Below, in pieces: positions 36,192 to 45,684 of a DNA stretch of 64,000 nt. The notes beneath the pieces are model-generated. The model searched no databases. It worked only from the letters and a program-made list of their open reading frames with translations, and was not told the origin of the DNA. Positions within the stretch are counted from its first letter, which is position 1, and each line of letters begins with the position of its first letter. The DNA is from Silvimonas terrae (GTDB lineage: Bacteria > Pseudomonadota > Gammaproteobacteria > Burkholderiales > Chitinibacteraceae), in contig NZ_JACHHN010000006.1 of assembly GCF_014202765.1 (NCBI RefSeq), positions 186,001-250,000 on the forward strand, written 5' to 3'. The translations under genes were made by a program, and so were the position numbers.

Positions 36192-37463
36192 TCAGAAAAA
36201 GGTCTGCACCACGTCGATGACGTTGAACTGTGCGTCCAGTACCGGGATGTGCCGCCATTTGTCGAACGTCAGGCACGGATGAGAAATATCAAACGCCACC
36301 AGATCGCCCACTTTGACGTCATCGCCGGGCTGGATCTGCAAATAGGCGTGCTGATCCATCATGCCGGTGAGCTGCCAGTGCGCGGGCACGGCGACCGGCG
36401 TGGTGCTGCTGCCGGGGCGGAACAGTTGCGCCGGGGTGGGCAGGCCCGCGTCGAACGCCGCATCGCGCTTGCCCAGGGCAATGATGGCTTTTTCCGGCTC
36501 CGGGATGGATTGCACACACGCCCACAATTGCAACGCCGGTTTCAGGCTGGTGCGTAATTTGCGGGCGATCGGGTTACGGGTCTGGATTTGCGCCTGCGCG
36601 GCCTTGTAGATGCCCACATCTTGGGTCAGATAACAGCCCGGCCGCAGCACCACGTCCAAAGGCATGCCAATCTGCGCTTTGCTGAATTCTTCTGCCACCA
36701 CGTCATACCAGGCCGAGCCCGCGCCGGTCAGCACGGCGGGCGTGCGGCGGATCAACCCGGCCTGCGCCAGTTCACGGCTCACCGCCACGGCGCGTTGCAA
36801 GAACGCACGAATATCGGCTTCTTCTTTGAGCACGCCTTCGTAGACCTCAACCCCAGCCAGTTTGATGGCCTCTGGCCAGCGGGCAATGGCAGCCAGGACC
36901 TCGGCCTGCTGAGTGGCGTCGCGCACGCCGGTACGACCGCCGGCCACACCCAGTTCCAGCAGCACTTGCAGGGTCTGGCCCCGGCAGGCAAAGAACTCGC
37001 CCAGCAGATTCACGCCAGCGGCCGAGTCCACCAGACAGAAATACTCGAACGCCGGATCGCGCAACAAATCGGCCACGATTTCCATATTGCGCCGGCCCAC
37101 CAGCTGGTTGGCCATCAGCACGCGGCGGATGCCGTGTTCGTAGGCCACGCGCGTCTGGTGTGCCGTGGCCAGGGTAATGCCCCATGCACCGGCTTCAATC
37201 TGTCGGGCAAACAGTTTGGGGGCCATGGTGGTCTTGCCGTGCGGGGCCAGTTTGGCGCCGTATTCAGTGACAAACTGCTGCATCCAGGTCAGGTTGTGCT
37301 GAAGCAGGTCTTCATACAGTACGGCGGCCGGCAGGCTGAGTTCTTCCGCCAGCAGGTTCCAGCCCAGCGTGCCCGCCTCGGTTGGGGGCACCGGTGTGGT
37401 CAGCGCGCCAACCCCTTTGTTCAGCGGGTCGATCATGCCGGTCTGGTATTTTGTATCAGCCAT
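36192..37463 (-). CDS. PLP-dependent amino acid deaminase (D-threonine aldolase-like fold)
   Basis: 423 residues. N-terminal alanine-racemase-like PLP barrel with the cofactor lysine in KLAPHGKTTMAPKLF (about residues 70-84) and a C-terminal D-serine dehydratase-like domain with the metal-binding HxC type segment (ISHPCLTFDKWRHIP). The family removes the amino group of D-amino acids to give oxo acids and ammonia. The start at 37463 follows GGTGA; a start four codons earlier lacks an SD. Divergent from rpiR; with the deacylase and RidA it forms a D-amino-acid degradation set. Confidence 0.87.
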   Translation of the reverse strand: MADTKYQTGMIDPLNKGVGALTTPVPPTEAGTLGWNLLAEELSLPAAVLYEDLLQHNLTWMQQFVTEYGAKLAPHGKTTMAPKLFARQIEAGAWGITLATAHQTRVAYEHGIRRVLMANQLVGRRNMEIVADLLRDPAFEYFCLVDSAAGVNLLGEFFACRGQTLQVLLELGVAGGRTGVRDATQQAEVLAAIARWPEAIKLAGVEVYEGVLKEEADIRAFLQRAVAVSRELAQAGLIRRTPAVLTGAGSAWYDVVAEEFSKAQIGMPLDVVLRPGCYLTQDVGIYKAAQAQIQTRNPIARKLRTSLKPALQLWACVQSIPEPEKAIIALGKRDAAFDAGLPTPAQLFRPGSSTTPVAVPAHWQLTGMMDQHAYLQIQPGDDVKVGDLVAFDISHPCLTFDKWRHIPVLDAQFNVIDVVQTFF

Positions 37464-37530
37464 ATAAATCACCATTTGTCTGGAGTTGTAGCGCCTGTTT
37501 GAGGCAAAGCGTGTGACTTCTGAATTTGAT

Positions 37531-37547
37531 CTGTTATAAAGTAACAG
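37531..37547. promoter_or_regulatory. Probable RpiR operator
   Basis: CTGTTA-TAAAG-TAACAG, perfect 6-base arms, in the 122-base gap between the divergent deaminase and rpiR genes. Position suggests control of both directions by the RpiR-type regulator. Confidence 0.55.
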
Positions 37548-37585
37548 TCAAGCGCAAATGACTGCGCACTGGATCAGCGGCAAAT

Positions 37586-38455
37586 ATGGAATCCTCGTTC
37601 GACATTGTGACGCGCATTGCAGAGCGTATTGATCAACTCAGCTTGTCTGAACAAAAGGTCGCACGCTGGATCCTGGCGGATTTGTCAGTGGCCGGCGCCG
37701 CCAGCATTGATACGCTGGCAGTGCAATCTGGAGTAAGTAAGGCGACGGTAACCCGGTTTGCCAGAGCGCTGGGGTGTACGGATGTGCGGGAATTGAAACG
37801 CCGGCTCACCCAGGCGGCGGCGATAGGCTCACGCTTTTTGCAACCGCGCCCGGATGCACCGGCAGACAGCGCCGACGTGGTTTACCAGGACATCGTGTCC
37901 ATGCTGCAGGCCAATCGCGCGCTGGTGAACATGGACGTGATCAAACGGGCCGCCCTGGCCGTCCGCAACGCCGGCATGGTCTATGCCTTTGGTATGGGCG
38001 GGGGCTCGACGGTGGCGGCGGACGAGGCCCGGTTCCGGCTAGTGCGCTTCGGGATTCCGGTCAGCACTTACCAGGATGCGGTGTTGCAGCGGGTGGTTGC
38101 GGCCACCATGGACCAGCGTGCCGTGGTGCTGGCATTTTCTGTCACCGGCCAGGTGCCGGAAATGCTGACCAGCGTGCGCATTGCCCGCGAATACGGGGCG
38201 CAGATCGTCACCATCACCGCGCTGGGTTCGCCACTGGCCGGGTTGGCAGACCACCTGTTGCCCATCCAGATCATGGAAACCGATTTTGTGTTCAAGCCAT
38301 CCAGCTCGCGTTACGCCATGTTGATGATGCTGGATATCCTGGCGACGGAAGTCGCCATGCTGGAACACGCCCGGGCACAAGAACTGTTACGGCGCATCAA
38401 ATATGTACTGGATACCGGCCGGGGTGGTGACGACCGCCAGCCTTTGGGCGACTGA
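37586..38455 (+). CDS. MurR/RpiR-family transcriptional regulator
   Basis: 289 residues: an N-terminal HTH_6 domain (about 1-77; SLSEQKVARWILADLSVAGAASIDTLAVQSGVSKATVTRFARALG) and a C-terminal SIS domain (about 115-265), normally binding a phosphosugar. Here it sits between D-amino-acid genes, which suggests the effector may be unusual. The D-aminoacylase gene follows after 59 bases. Confidence 0.9.
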   Translation: MESSFDIVTRIAERIDQLSLSEQKVARWILADLSVAGAASIDTLAVQSGVSKATVTRFARALGCTDVRELKRRLTQAAAIGSRFLQPRPDAPADSADVVYQDIVSMLQANRALVNMDVIKRAALAVRNAGMVYAFGMGGGSTVAADEARFRLVRFGIPVSTYQDAVLQRVVAATMDQRAVVLAFSVTGQVPEMLTSVRIAREYGAQIVTITALGSPLAGLADHLLPIQIMETDFVFKPSSSRYAMLMMLDILATEVAMLEHARAQELLRRIKYVLDTGRGGDDRQPLGD

Positions 38456-38514
38456 GTCCCAGCGGCCAGAACTTGATAGAAAGATGAAAGATGGACAGAG
38501 AGAGGAGCAAGCCC

Positions 38515-39990
38515 ATGTCGCAATGTGATCTGTTAATCCGCAACGCCCGCATCGTGGATGGCAGCGGCGCACCGGTACGCAATGGCGATGTGGCCGTGAC
38601 ACGTGGCCGCATTGTGGCGATTGGCGATCTCTCTGGCTGGGTGCCGGCAGAGGTGGTGGATGCCGACGGCAAGGTACTCAGCCCCGGATTCATCGACGTG
38701 CACACGCATGACGACACCAACGTCATCCGCCAGCCGCAGATGTGGCCCAAGCTTTCGCAGGGCATCACCACGGTGATTGTCGGCAATTGCGGCATCAGCG
38801 CCTCGCCGGTCACGCTCAAGGGCGACCCGCCAGACCCGATGAACCTGCTGGGCACGGCCGAGGCCTTTCAATATCCCTCGTTCGGGGCCTATGCCGATGC
38901 AGTGAATACGGCCAGCCCCTCGGTGAACGTGGCCGCTCTGATCGGCCATACCGCCTTGCGGCAGAACCAGATGGACACGCTGGACCGCGCCGCCAATGCC
39001 AAAGAAATTGCCGCCATGCGTGCGCAACTGGCCGAAGCGCTGGACTACGGTGCGCTGGGCCTCTCCACAGGTCTGGCCTACGCCAATGCCTATGCCGCCA
39101 GCACGCAAGAAATCATGGCGCTGGCCGAGCCGCTGGCCGATGCCGGCGGCATCTACACCACGCATCTGCGCAGCGAGTTTGCCGAGATTCTGGACGCCAT
39201 GGATGAAGCCTTCCAGACCGGCAAACACGCCCGCGTGCCGGTGGTGATCTCCCACCTGAAATGCGCCGGGGTGGAGAACTGGGGTCGCACGGTGGATGTC
39301 CTCAAAGCGCTGGATGCAGCACGCAAAGAACAGGTGGTTGGCTGCGATTGCTATCCCTACACCGCTAGCTCATCCACGCTGGATCTTAAACAAGTCACCG
39401 ACCAGATCGACATCCTGATTACCTGGTCCGAACCGCACCCGGCCATGGGCGGCAAGCTGCTGGCGGAGATCGCCGCAGAGTGGCGCCTGCCACAACTGGA
39501 AGCCGCCAAACGCCTGCAACCGGCCGGCGCGGTCTATCACTGCATGAGCGAAGCCGACGTACGCAACGTGCTCAAGCACCCGGCCACGGCGGTGGGCTCG
39601 GATGGCCTGCCCAATGACCCCATGCCGCACCCGCGGCTGTGGGGCGCCTTCCCGCGCGTGCTGGGTTATTACTGCCGCGAACAACAATTGTTTGAGCTGC
39701 CCGAAGCCGTGCACAAGATGACCGGCTTGTCGGCCGAGCGTTTTGGCCTGGCCGAGCGCGGTTTTATCCGCGAAGGTTACTGGGCCGACCTGGTACTGTT
39801 TGACCCGGAAACCGTGCGCGATCTGGCCACCTTTACGGACCCGCAACAAGCCGCTGAGGGCATTGCGGCGGTGTGGGTCAATGGCGTGCTGTCTGCCACC
39901 GACAAACAACCCACCGGCCGCCGCGCCGGGCGTTTTCTGCGCCGTGGCCGCATAGGCAACACATTGCCCGCTGCCGCGTCTGCGGTTTGA
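38515..39990 (+). CDS. N-acyl-D-amino-acid deacylase (D-aminoacylase)
   Basis: 491-residue amidohydrolase-superfamily enzyme releasing D-amino acids from N-acyl derivatives. Small beta-domain (about 1-60), then the zinc-binding FIDVHTHDDTNVI (about 60-72), GNCGISASP (about 93-101), THLRSEFAEILDAMDEA, VVISHLKCAG (about 242-251) and the late SDGLPNDPMPHPRLWG (about 362-377) typical of the family. Start at 38515 has GAGGAG 7 bases upstream. Cytoplasmic. Confidence 0.92.
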   Translation: MSQCDLLIRNARIVDGSGAPVRNGDVAVTRGRIVAIGDLSGWVPAEVVDADGKVLSPGFIDVHTHDDTNVIRQPQMWPKLSQGITTVIVGNCGISASPVTLKGDPPDPMNLLGTAEAFQYPSFGAYADAVNTASPSVNVAALIGHTALRQNQMDTLDRAANAKEIAAMRAQLAEALDYGALGLSTGLAYANAYAASTQEIMALAEPLADAGGIYTTHLRSEFAEILDAMDEAFQTGKHARVPVVISHLKCAGVENWGRTVDVLKALDAARKEQVVGCDCYPYTASSSTLDLKQVTDQIDILITWSEPHPAMGGKLLAEIAAEWRLPQLEAAKRLQPAGAVYHCMSEADVRNVLKHPATAVGSDGLPNDPMPHPRLWGAFPRVLGYYCREQQLFELPEAVHKMTGLSAERFGLAERGFIREGYWADLVLFDPETVRDLATFTDPQQAAEGIAAVWVNGVLSATDKQPTGRRAGRFLRRGRIGNTLPAAASAV

Positions 39991-40018
39991 ACTGATCATT
40001 ACCAGAGAGGAGTAACTC

Positions 40019-40408
40019 ATGAGCGACATCACCCGATATGGCGTAGGCGGCGGCACCGGCACTGGCGGCCAGCACCTGCCGTTTGCCCGCGCTGCCGGCG
40101 CGGATGGCTGGCTGTTTGTGTCCGGCCAGACCCCCATGGAAAACGGCGAAGTGATTGAAGGCGGCATCGTCGCGCAATCGCACAAGACCATCCAGAACCT
40201 GATCGCCATCCTGCACGAAGCCGGCTATGGCACGGAACACGTGGTGCGGTGTGGCGTATGGCTGGATGACCCGCGTGACTTCCAGTCTTTCAACAAGGTG
40301 TTCAAGGAATACTTTGGCGAAAACCCGCCAGCGCGCGCGTGTGTGGTCTCCAGCATGGTGATTGACTGCAAAGTGGAAGTGGACTGCGTGGCGTACAAGA
40401 AGCCGTGA
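40019..40408 (+). CDS. RidA family protein
   Basis: 129 residues of the YjgF/YER057c/UK114 fold, a trimer that hydrolyses reactive enamine/imine intermediates formed by PLP-dependent deaminases. The conserved C-terminal Arg and Cys region, NPPARACVVSSMVIDCKVEVDCVAYKK, is present. Its place after the deacylase and across from the PLP deaminase fits removal of 2-aminoacrylate-type products. AGAGAGGAG precedes the ATG. Confidence 0.9.
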   Translation: MSDITRYGVGGGTGTGGQHLPFARAAGADGWLFVSGQTPMENGEVIEGGIVAQSHKTIQNLIAILHEAGYGTEHVVRCGVWLDDPRDFQSFNKVFKEYFGENPPARACVVSSMVIDCKVEVDCVAYKKP

Positions 40409-40434
40409 GGAGTGAGAGATTGGCATACCCCGCC

Positions 40435-40869
40435 TCGTCGTTCCGGCGTTCGCCGGAATGACGGTGTAGTTTGCCGTGGTGGATTGTCGCTTTGCTCCGA
40501 ATCCACCGCGACAGGGTAGTGAGGTGCCAGCATCCCTCTGCCTCGTCATTCCGGCCCTGAGCCGGAATCCAGGTGTAAATGTTTGTGCCGCAGGTACTGA
40601 ACGTGGTTTACCAGCAAGGGCCCACCTGGGGTGGGCGTGCTGGATTCGTCCGCCGGATTGACGATGTAGTTTGCGGTGGTGGATTGTCGCTTTGCTCCGA
40701 ATCCACCGCGACAGGGTAGTGAGGTGCCAGCATCCCTCTGCCTCGTCATTCCGGCCTTGAGCCGGAATCCAGGTGTAAATGTTTGTGCCGCAGGTACTGA
40801 ACGTGGTTTACCAGCAAAGGCCCGCCTGGGGTGGGCGTGCTGGATTCCGGCGTCGGCCGGAATGACGGT
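40435..40869. repeat. 200-bp tandem duplication built from R2 and dRS3-like units
   Basis: Two nearly identical units, 40466-40665 and 40666-40869, each hold an R2 palindrome (GTGGATTGTCGCTTTGCTCC then GAATCCACC), a CGTCATTCCGG...CCGGAATCC palindrome and a shared stretch with TGTAAATGTTTGTGCCGC. Only about ten differences separate them, all at the ends or in palindromes. A part of the unit end precedes the first copy at 40435-40465. Fills the gap between ridA and the GH20 gene. Confidence 0.9.
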
Positions 40870-40947
40870 GTAGTGGGTCAGGGTCGAGTGCGCCGAATCC
40901 ACCCTGCGAGTTAGCCGGTTCTTCCAACAACAAGAGAAACCTGCCTG

Positions 40948-43365
40948 ATGAACAAGCGTGCTTTGCTCCAGCCCGTTCTTGCCGCTGTATTGGCGGCGGG
41001 TTTCATTCACCCGGCGCAGGCCGCCGCACCCAATACCAGTTTGCCGTTGATGCCCTATCCGGCACACGTCACACAACAGGCTGGTGCGCTGCCGCTCACT
41101 GGCAATTTCTCTGCCATTGCCACCGGGCCGGATGCCGCCGCACTGCAACCCGCACTGGCCGACTGGCTCAAGCAGTTACAACGCCAGACCGGCATTCCCC
41201 TGACGCAGGCCCTGGCGGATCAACCCGGCACGGCCACCTTGCGCATCAAGGTGGAACAGGCGGTAGCCGATGCAGTACCGCCGCCGGATATGGTGGAGAG
41301 CTACCGGCTGGAAGTGACCGACAGCGGCATCATCCTCACCGCGCCGCAGCGCTACGGCGCACTGCGTGGTTTGCAAACGCTGCTGCAATTGCAGACCACA
41401 AATAGCCAGGGCGTGGTCTTCCCGCATGTGTTGATTGAAGATGCGCCACGTTTTGCCTGGCGGGGGCTGCTGCTGGATGTCTCCCGTCATTTCATCCCGG
41501 TCGCCGACGTCAAACGGCAACTTGATGGCATGGCGGCGGCGCGGCTCAATGTCTTGCATTGGCATTTATCGGATGACCAGGGCTGGCGCATCGAATCCCT
41601 CCGCTACCCCAAATTGCAGCAACTGGCCTCTGACGGCCAGTTCTACACCCAGGCGCAAATCCGGGATGTGGTCGCTTATGCCGCACAGCGCGGTATCCGC
41701 GTGGTGCCGGAAGTCGACATGCCCGGCCATGCCTCTGCCATCGTGACCGCGTACCCGGAACTGGCGGCGGCGCCCGGCCCGTATCAGATTGAGCGCCACT
41801 GGGGCGTGTTCCGCCCCACGCTGGACCCGACCAACGATGACACCTGGCAATTCATCGGCGGTTTGCTGGATGAACTGACTGCGCTATTCCCTGATCCGTA
41901 TTTTCATATCGGTGGGGATGAAGTGAACGCCTGGCAGTGGAATCACAATCCGCAAATCCAGTCCTTCATGCAAGACCAGCACCTGAGTGACGCCGCAGCC
42001 CTGCAGGCCTGGTTTAATGCACGCCTGGAAAAAGAGCTGGAACAGCGCCACCGCAAGATGGTGGGCTGGGATGAAATCTTCCACCCCGATCTGCCCAAAA
42101 CCGTGATGGTACAGAGCTGGCGTGGTATGGATTCGCTGGCGCAGGTGGCGAATGCGGGGCATCCTGGTTTGTTGTCGACGGGGTTTTATCTGGATCAACC
42201 GCAGGCCGCCGCCTACCACTATCGAAATGAACTGAACCCCAAACCGGAAACCTTTACCGCCCCCGTTTCCGGGGAAGCCTGGCAAAGCTGGTACTTTGTC
42301 ATTCCACGCAAGCGCGGGTCTGCCCTCAAAGGCAGTTTCACCCTGGTGGGTGACAAAACCCATCCCTGGCGCGGGTATATCGACTTCGATGGCCAGACCC
42401 GCCGTGCGGTACGGGACATTGCCTGGCGCGGTAATCAGGTCAGTTTCTGGCTGGATACCTGGATGGGCGAAACGCGTCCAGTGTTCACGGTGGACGCCGA
42501 CCCGGACACTGCCAGTGGCTATTTTCTGCTGGGCAATGTGGCGTTTGCCTCGACCGCCGTGCGGCTCAAGGGTGATGCCCCGCCAGAAGGACAAATGCCA
42601 CCCGTACTGGCGCCGGACAATGCCGCCCATATCCAGGGGGGCGAGGCCGCACTGTGGGCGGAGATCGTCAACCCGCAAACGCTGGATCTGCGCTTGTGGC
42701 CGCGTACGTTTGCGGTCGCAGAGCGGCTGTGGTCGCCCGCAGAGCTAAGCGATGAAACCAGCCTGTACCGCCGCCTGAAAGTGATGGATCGCTTTAGTAC
42801 GGTGTCCGTGGGCACCTTGCAACAAGCGCAAATGGAGAACAACCTGAGGCGCCTGGTCAGTCGTGGTGACATCGGCCCCTTGCGTACCCTGGCCGAGCCC
42901 GTCGAACAAGCGCAGTACTACACCCGTTTGTACGAGAAATACGGCGCGGGTCAGTACACCAGCGCAGAACCGCTCAACCGCTTTGCGGATGCGCTCCCGG
43001 CAGAGAGCTTTGCGGTCCATGATCTGCAGCAAGCGGTCGATGCCCTGAGCCACAACCGCAATGACGCTGCCGCGCAAGCTGCGCTGGCCGGCTGGTTCAA
43101 GCGTTGGCAGGGCAATACCCCCGCCGTGAGCCAATTGCTGGATGCCAATCCGGCGTTGCTGCCATTGCGGCCGGTGGTGGAATACGCCGATCAGGTTGCT
43201 GCGCTGGGGCTGACCTTGCTGGCGCATTGCAAAAGCGGCAAACCCTTGTCCGCCAAAGAACGGCGTAATGCCTCCACCCTCTTGCAGAATGCGCTTTCCG
43301 TGCGGGATGAAGTAGTGGTGGGGGCCGCGCGGCCCGTGCGCGCGCTGTTGTGGCTAACGCCGTGA
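40948..43365 (+). CDS. Exported GH20 beta-N-acetylhexosaminidase
   Basis: 805 residues with a signal peptide ending at HPAQAAA (about residue 27). A GH20b N-terminal domain (about 33-155) is followed by the catalytic barrel, with WRGLLLDVSRHF (about 171-182), HWHLSDDQGWR (about 205-215), EVDMPGHA and the catalytic Asp-Glu pair in YFHIGGDEVNAWQW (about 314-327). An insertion of about 125 residues (about 432-558) interrupts the barrel before IQGGEAALWAE. Releases terminal GlcNAc from chitooligosaccharides or glycans in the periplasm or outside. Confidence 0.93.
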   Translation: MNKRALLQPVLAAVLAAGFIHPAQAAAPNTSLPLMPYPAHVTQQAGALPLTGNFSAIATGPDAAALQPALADWLKQLQRQTGIPLTQALADQPGTATLRIKVEQAVADAVPPPDMVESYRLEVTDSGIILTAPQRYGALRGLQTLLQLQTTNSQGVVFPHVLIEDAPRFAWRGLLLDVSRHFIPVADVKRQLDGMAAARLNVLHWHLSDDQGWRIESLRYPKLQQLASDGQFYTQAQIRDVVAYAAQRGIRVVPEVDMPGHASAIVTAYPELAAAPGPYQIERHWGVFRPTLDPTNDDTWQFIGGLLDELTALFPDPYFHIGGDEVNAWQWNHNPQIQSFMQDQHLSDAAALQAWFNARLEKELEQRHRKMVGWDEIFHPDLPKTVMVQSWRGMDSLAQVANAGHPGLLSTGFYLDQPQAAAYHYRNELNPKPETFTAPVSGEAWQSWYFVIPRKRGSALKGSFTLVGDKTHPWRGYIDFDGQTRRAVRDIAWRGNQVSFWLDTWMGETRPVFTVDADPDTASGYFLLGNVAFASTAVRLKGDAPPEGQMPPVLAPDNAAHIQGGEAALWAEIVNPQTLDLRLWPRTFAVAERLWSPAELSDETSLYRRLKVMDRFSTVSVGTLQQAQMENNLRRLVSRGDIGPLRTLAEPVEQAQYYTRLYEKYGAGQYTSAEPLNRFADALPAESFAVHDLQQAVDALSHNRNDAAAQAALAGWFKRWQGNTPAVSQLLDANPALLPLRPVVEYADQVAALGLTLLAHCKSGKPLSAKERRNASTLLQNALSVRDEVVVGAARPVRALLWLTP

Positions 43366-43369
43366 GCGG

Positions 43370-43717
43370 ATGACGAATATGCCTGCCGTGACCTTTGTCT
43401 CTGAAAAATTGACCAGCCCGCTGACGGTACACGGCGAGCCGGGCCAGCGCCTGATTGAGGTGGTGCGTGATCAGGTCAGCGCCGGGACGTTGCCCATGAG
43501 CTGGCGCTGCGGGCAAGGCACGTGCGGTGCGTGTGTAGTGCGACTGCTGCATGAAGGCCAGCCGCGCCCGGTGCATTTATCCGGGATCGAGCGCAATGTG
43601 CTGATCCGCATCGGGCTGATGGCGCCATCGGCGGCCAGGGATCAACCCGACAGCCCGGAATTGCCACGTCTGGCCTGTCATGTGACGCTGGATCGAGAGC
43701 TTTTCGTATATTTCTGA
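43370..43717 (+). CDS. 2Fe-2S ferredoxin-type protein
   Basis: 115-residue plant-type ferredoxin domain. The ligands are visible as Cys47-X4-Cys52-X2-Cys55 (WRCGQGTCGAC) and Cys103 (RLACHV). Starts 4 bases after the GH20 stop, so the two are probably co-transcribed although no functional link is evident. A partner reductase is not in the window. Confidence 0.85.
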   Translation: MTNMPAVTFVSEKLTSPLTVHGEPGQRLIEVVRDQVSAGTLPMSWRCGQGTCGACVVRLLHEGQPRPVHLSGIERNVLIRIGLMAPSAARDQPDSPELPRLACHVTLDRELFVYF

Positions 43718-43775
43718 AAGGCATTAGAAATTAGTTTAATAGTCTTTGATGTTAAATAGCTAAATGGCATGATCT

Positions 43776-43800
43776 GGCTTGTCTTGATAAATAACAAGCC
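43776..43800 (+). promoter_or_regulatory. Hairpin in the leader of the sulfate-binding protein gene
   Basis: GGCTTGT and ACAAGCC form a 7-bp stem around an AT-rich 11-base loop, 13 bases before the ATG, in the only strongly AT-rich stretch of the area. It may be a regulatory hairpin or part of a CysB-controlled promoter; neither is shown. Confidence 0.35.
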
Positions 43801-43813
43801 TAAGAGAACCGCC

Positions 43814-44812
43814 ATGAGCCTCAAACCCCTGCTGACCTCCCTTGTTTTTGCTTTCGCAGCCACGTCATCTCTGGCTGCCAGCTTTGAACTGCTTAACGTG
43901 TCCTACGATCCGACCCGTGAGCTCTACCAGGATTACAACAAGGCCTTTGCCAAGTACTACAAGGCCAAGACCGGTGATGACGTCACCATTCGCCAGTCCC
44001 ATGGTGGCTCTGGCGCACAATCCCGTTCCGTACTCGATGGCCTGCAAGCCGACGTCGTGACGCTGGCGCTGGCCTATGACATCGACGTGCTGGCCGACAA
44101 AGGCAAGCTCTTGACGCCAGACTGGCAAGCCAGGCTGCCAGACCACGCCACGCCATACACCTCCACCATCGTGTTCCTGGTGCGCAAGGGCAACCCCAAG
44201 CACATCAAGGACTGGACCGATCTGGTGCGCTCTGACGTGAAGGTGATTACCGCCAACCCGAAAACCAGCGGTGGTGCACGTTGGGCTTACCTGGCCGCCT
44301 ACGGCTGGGCCAAGAAGACCTACGGTTCGGACGACAAGGCCAAGGATTACATCCAGAAGGTGTACAAGAACGTCCCGGTACTCGATACCGGCGCCCGTGG
44401 CTCGACCATCTCTTTCACGCAGCGCGGTCTGGGTGACGTGCTGCTGGCCTGGGAAAACGAGGCTGTCCTGTCGCAAAAAGAATTCGGTGCCGACAAGTTT
44501 GACATTGTGACCCCGTCGATCTCCATCAAGGCAGAACCGCCGGTGGCCGTGGTGGACAAGGTGGTCGACAAGAAGGGCACCCGCAAGGTGGCTGAGGAAT
44601 ACCTCAAATACCTGTACAGCAAGGAAGGCCAGGAAATTGCCGCCCGCAATTTCTACCGCCCGATCGACAAGGACGTGTACGCCAAGTACGCCAGCCAGTT
44701 CCCCAAGGTGCAACTGTTTGACATCGACGACGTGTTTGGCGGCTGGACCAAAGCCCAGCAAACGCACTTCGCTGATGGTGGCGTGTTCGACCAGATTTAC
44801 AACGCACGATAA
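43814..44812 (+). CDS. sbp: Sulfate/thiosulfate-binding protein
   Basis: 332-residue periplasmic binding protein. The signal peptide ends at SLAAS (about residue 21); [48 protein letters not shown] and [18 protein letters not shown] are the standard Sbp/CysP segments that hold sulfate through main-chain contacts. The start at 43814 is set by the signal peptide. No cysT, cysW or cysA genes follow, so the membrane part must be encoded elsewhere. Confidence 0.93.
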   Translation: MSLKPLLTSLVFAFAATSSLAASFELLNVSYDPTRELYQDYNKAFAKYYKAKTGDDVTIRQSHGGSGAQSRSVLDGLQADVVTLALAYDIDVLADKGKLLTPDWQARLPDHATPYTSTIVFLVRKGNPKHIKDWTDLVRSDVKVITANPKTSGGARWAYLAAYGWAKKTYGSDDKAKDYIQKVYKNVPVLDTGARGSTISFTQRGLGDVLLAWENEAVLSQKEFGADKFDIVTPSISIKAEPPVAVVDKVVDKKGTRKVAEEYLKYLYSKEGQEIAARNFYRPIDKDVYAKYASQFPKVQLFDIDDVFGGWTKAQQTHFADGGVFDQIYNAR

Positions 44813-44816
44813 GACT

Positions 44817-44885
44817 GGCCAGGCTATAAGCAGGGTACGGATGCGGGCGCCCGCCGCCACATCCGTACAGGCGGGCCACCTGGCC
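44817..44885. repeat. Nested inverted repeat after sbp
   Basis: GGCCAGG...CCTGGCC encloses GTACGGATG...CATCCGTAC. There is no T-run. It may be a weak terminator or mRNA-stabilising structure. Confidence 0.5.
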
Positions 44886-44933
44886 CTGGTCATGACACTC
44901 TGAAGCCGTACCTATTGAAGCAGGAGTAATACG

Positions 44934-45572
44934 ATGACGCTGCGCCTGGGCGATGTTGCCCCCGATTTCACGCAAGACTCTTCTGAAGGCCCGATCCATT
45001 TTCATGAGTGGGCCGGTGACAAATGGATTGTGCTGTTCTCTCACCCGGCTGACTTTACGCCGGTGTGCACCACCGAACTGGGCTACACCGCCAAACTGGC
45101 GGACGAGTTCAAAAAACGCAATGTCAAACCGCTGGCAGTCAGCGTTGATCCGCTGGATTCCCACGCCAAATGGATTGAAGACATCAACGAAACCCAGCAC
45201 ACCCGGGTCAATTTTCCGATCATTGCCGACGCCGACAAAAAAGTCGCCACGCTGTACGACATGATCCACCCCAACTCGCTGGCCAATGCCACGGTGCGTA
45301 CCGTGTTCATCATCGACCCCAGCAAGAAAATTCGCCTGACGTTGACCTACCCGGCCAGCACGGGCCGCAATTTCAACGAAATTTTGCGCGTGATTGATTC
45401 GCTGCAACTCACCGACAACTACAAGGTGGCCACGCCGGCCAACTGGCAAGACGGTGATGAAGTGGTGATCGTGCCTTCCTTGCAAGATGAGGCCGAAATC
45501 AAACAACGCTTCCCCAAGGGTTACCGTGCCGTGCGCCCGTATTTGCGCCTGACACCGCAGCCCAACAAGTAA
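44934..45572 (+). CDS. 1-Cys peroxiredoxin (Prx6 type)
   Basis: 212 residues reducing hydroperoxides. The peroxidatic Cys lies in the motif HPADFTPVCTTE (about residues 37-48), and the Prx6 C-terminal domain with WQDGDEVVIVPSL is present. GCAGGAGTAA precedes the ATG. Near the sulfate-binding protein gene, but a shared transcript is uncertain. Confidence 0.93.
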   Translation: MTLRLGDVAPDFTQDSSEGPIHFHEWAGDKWIVLFSHPADFTPVCTTELGYTAKLADEFKKRNVKPLAVSVDPLDSHAKWIEDINETQHTRVNFPIIADADKKVATLYDMIHPNSLANATVRTVFIIDPSKKIRLTLTYPASTGRNFNEILRVIDSLQLTDNYKVATPANWQDGDEVVIVPSLQDEAEIKQRFPKGYRAVRPYLRLTPQPNK

Positions 45573-45605
45573 TCACGGATCACGGTTAACACCACGGTCT
45601 GACCG

Positions 45606-45633
45606 CCGGGTCTGCGGACCTGGCCTTTTTTTT
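45606..45633 (+). terminator. Terminator after the peroxiredoxin gene
   Basis: CCGGGTC-TGCG-GACCTGG (one G-T pair) followed by eight T. Confidence 0.75.
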
Positions 45634-45684
45634 GCCGCAAACCGCTTGATGCCCACGCCGGTTTGTGGCGGTAAAGCCGCTGCC

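Noticed and set aside
40435-40869. CRISPR-like array
   Set aside because: The two units are 200 bp and almost identical throughout, with no repeat-spacer alternation and no cas genes nearby.
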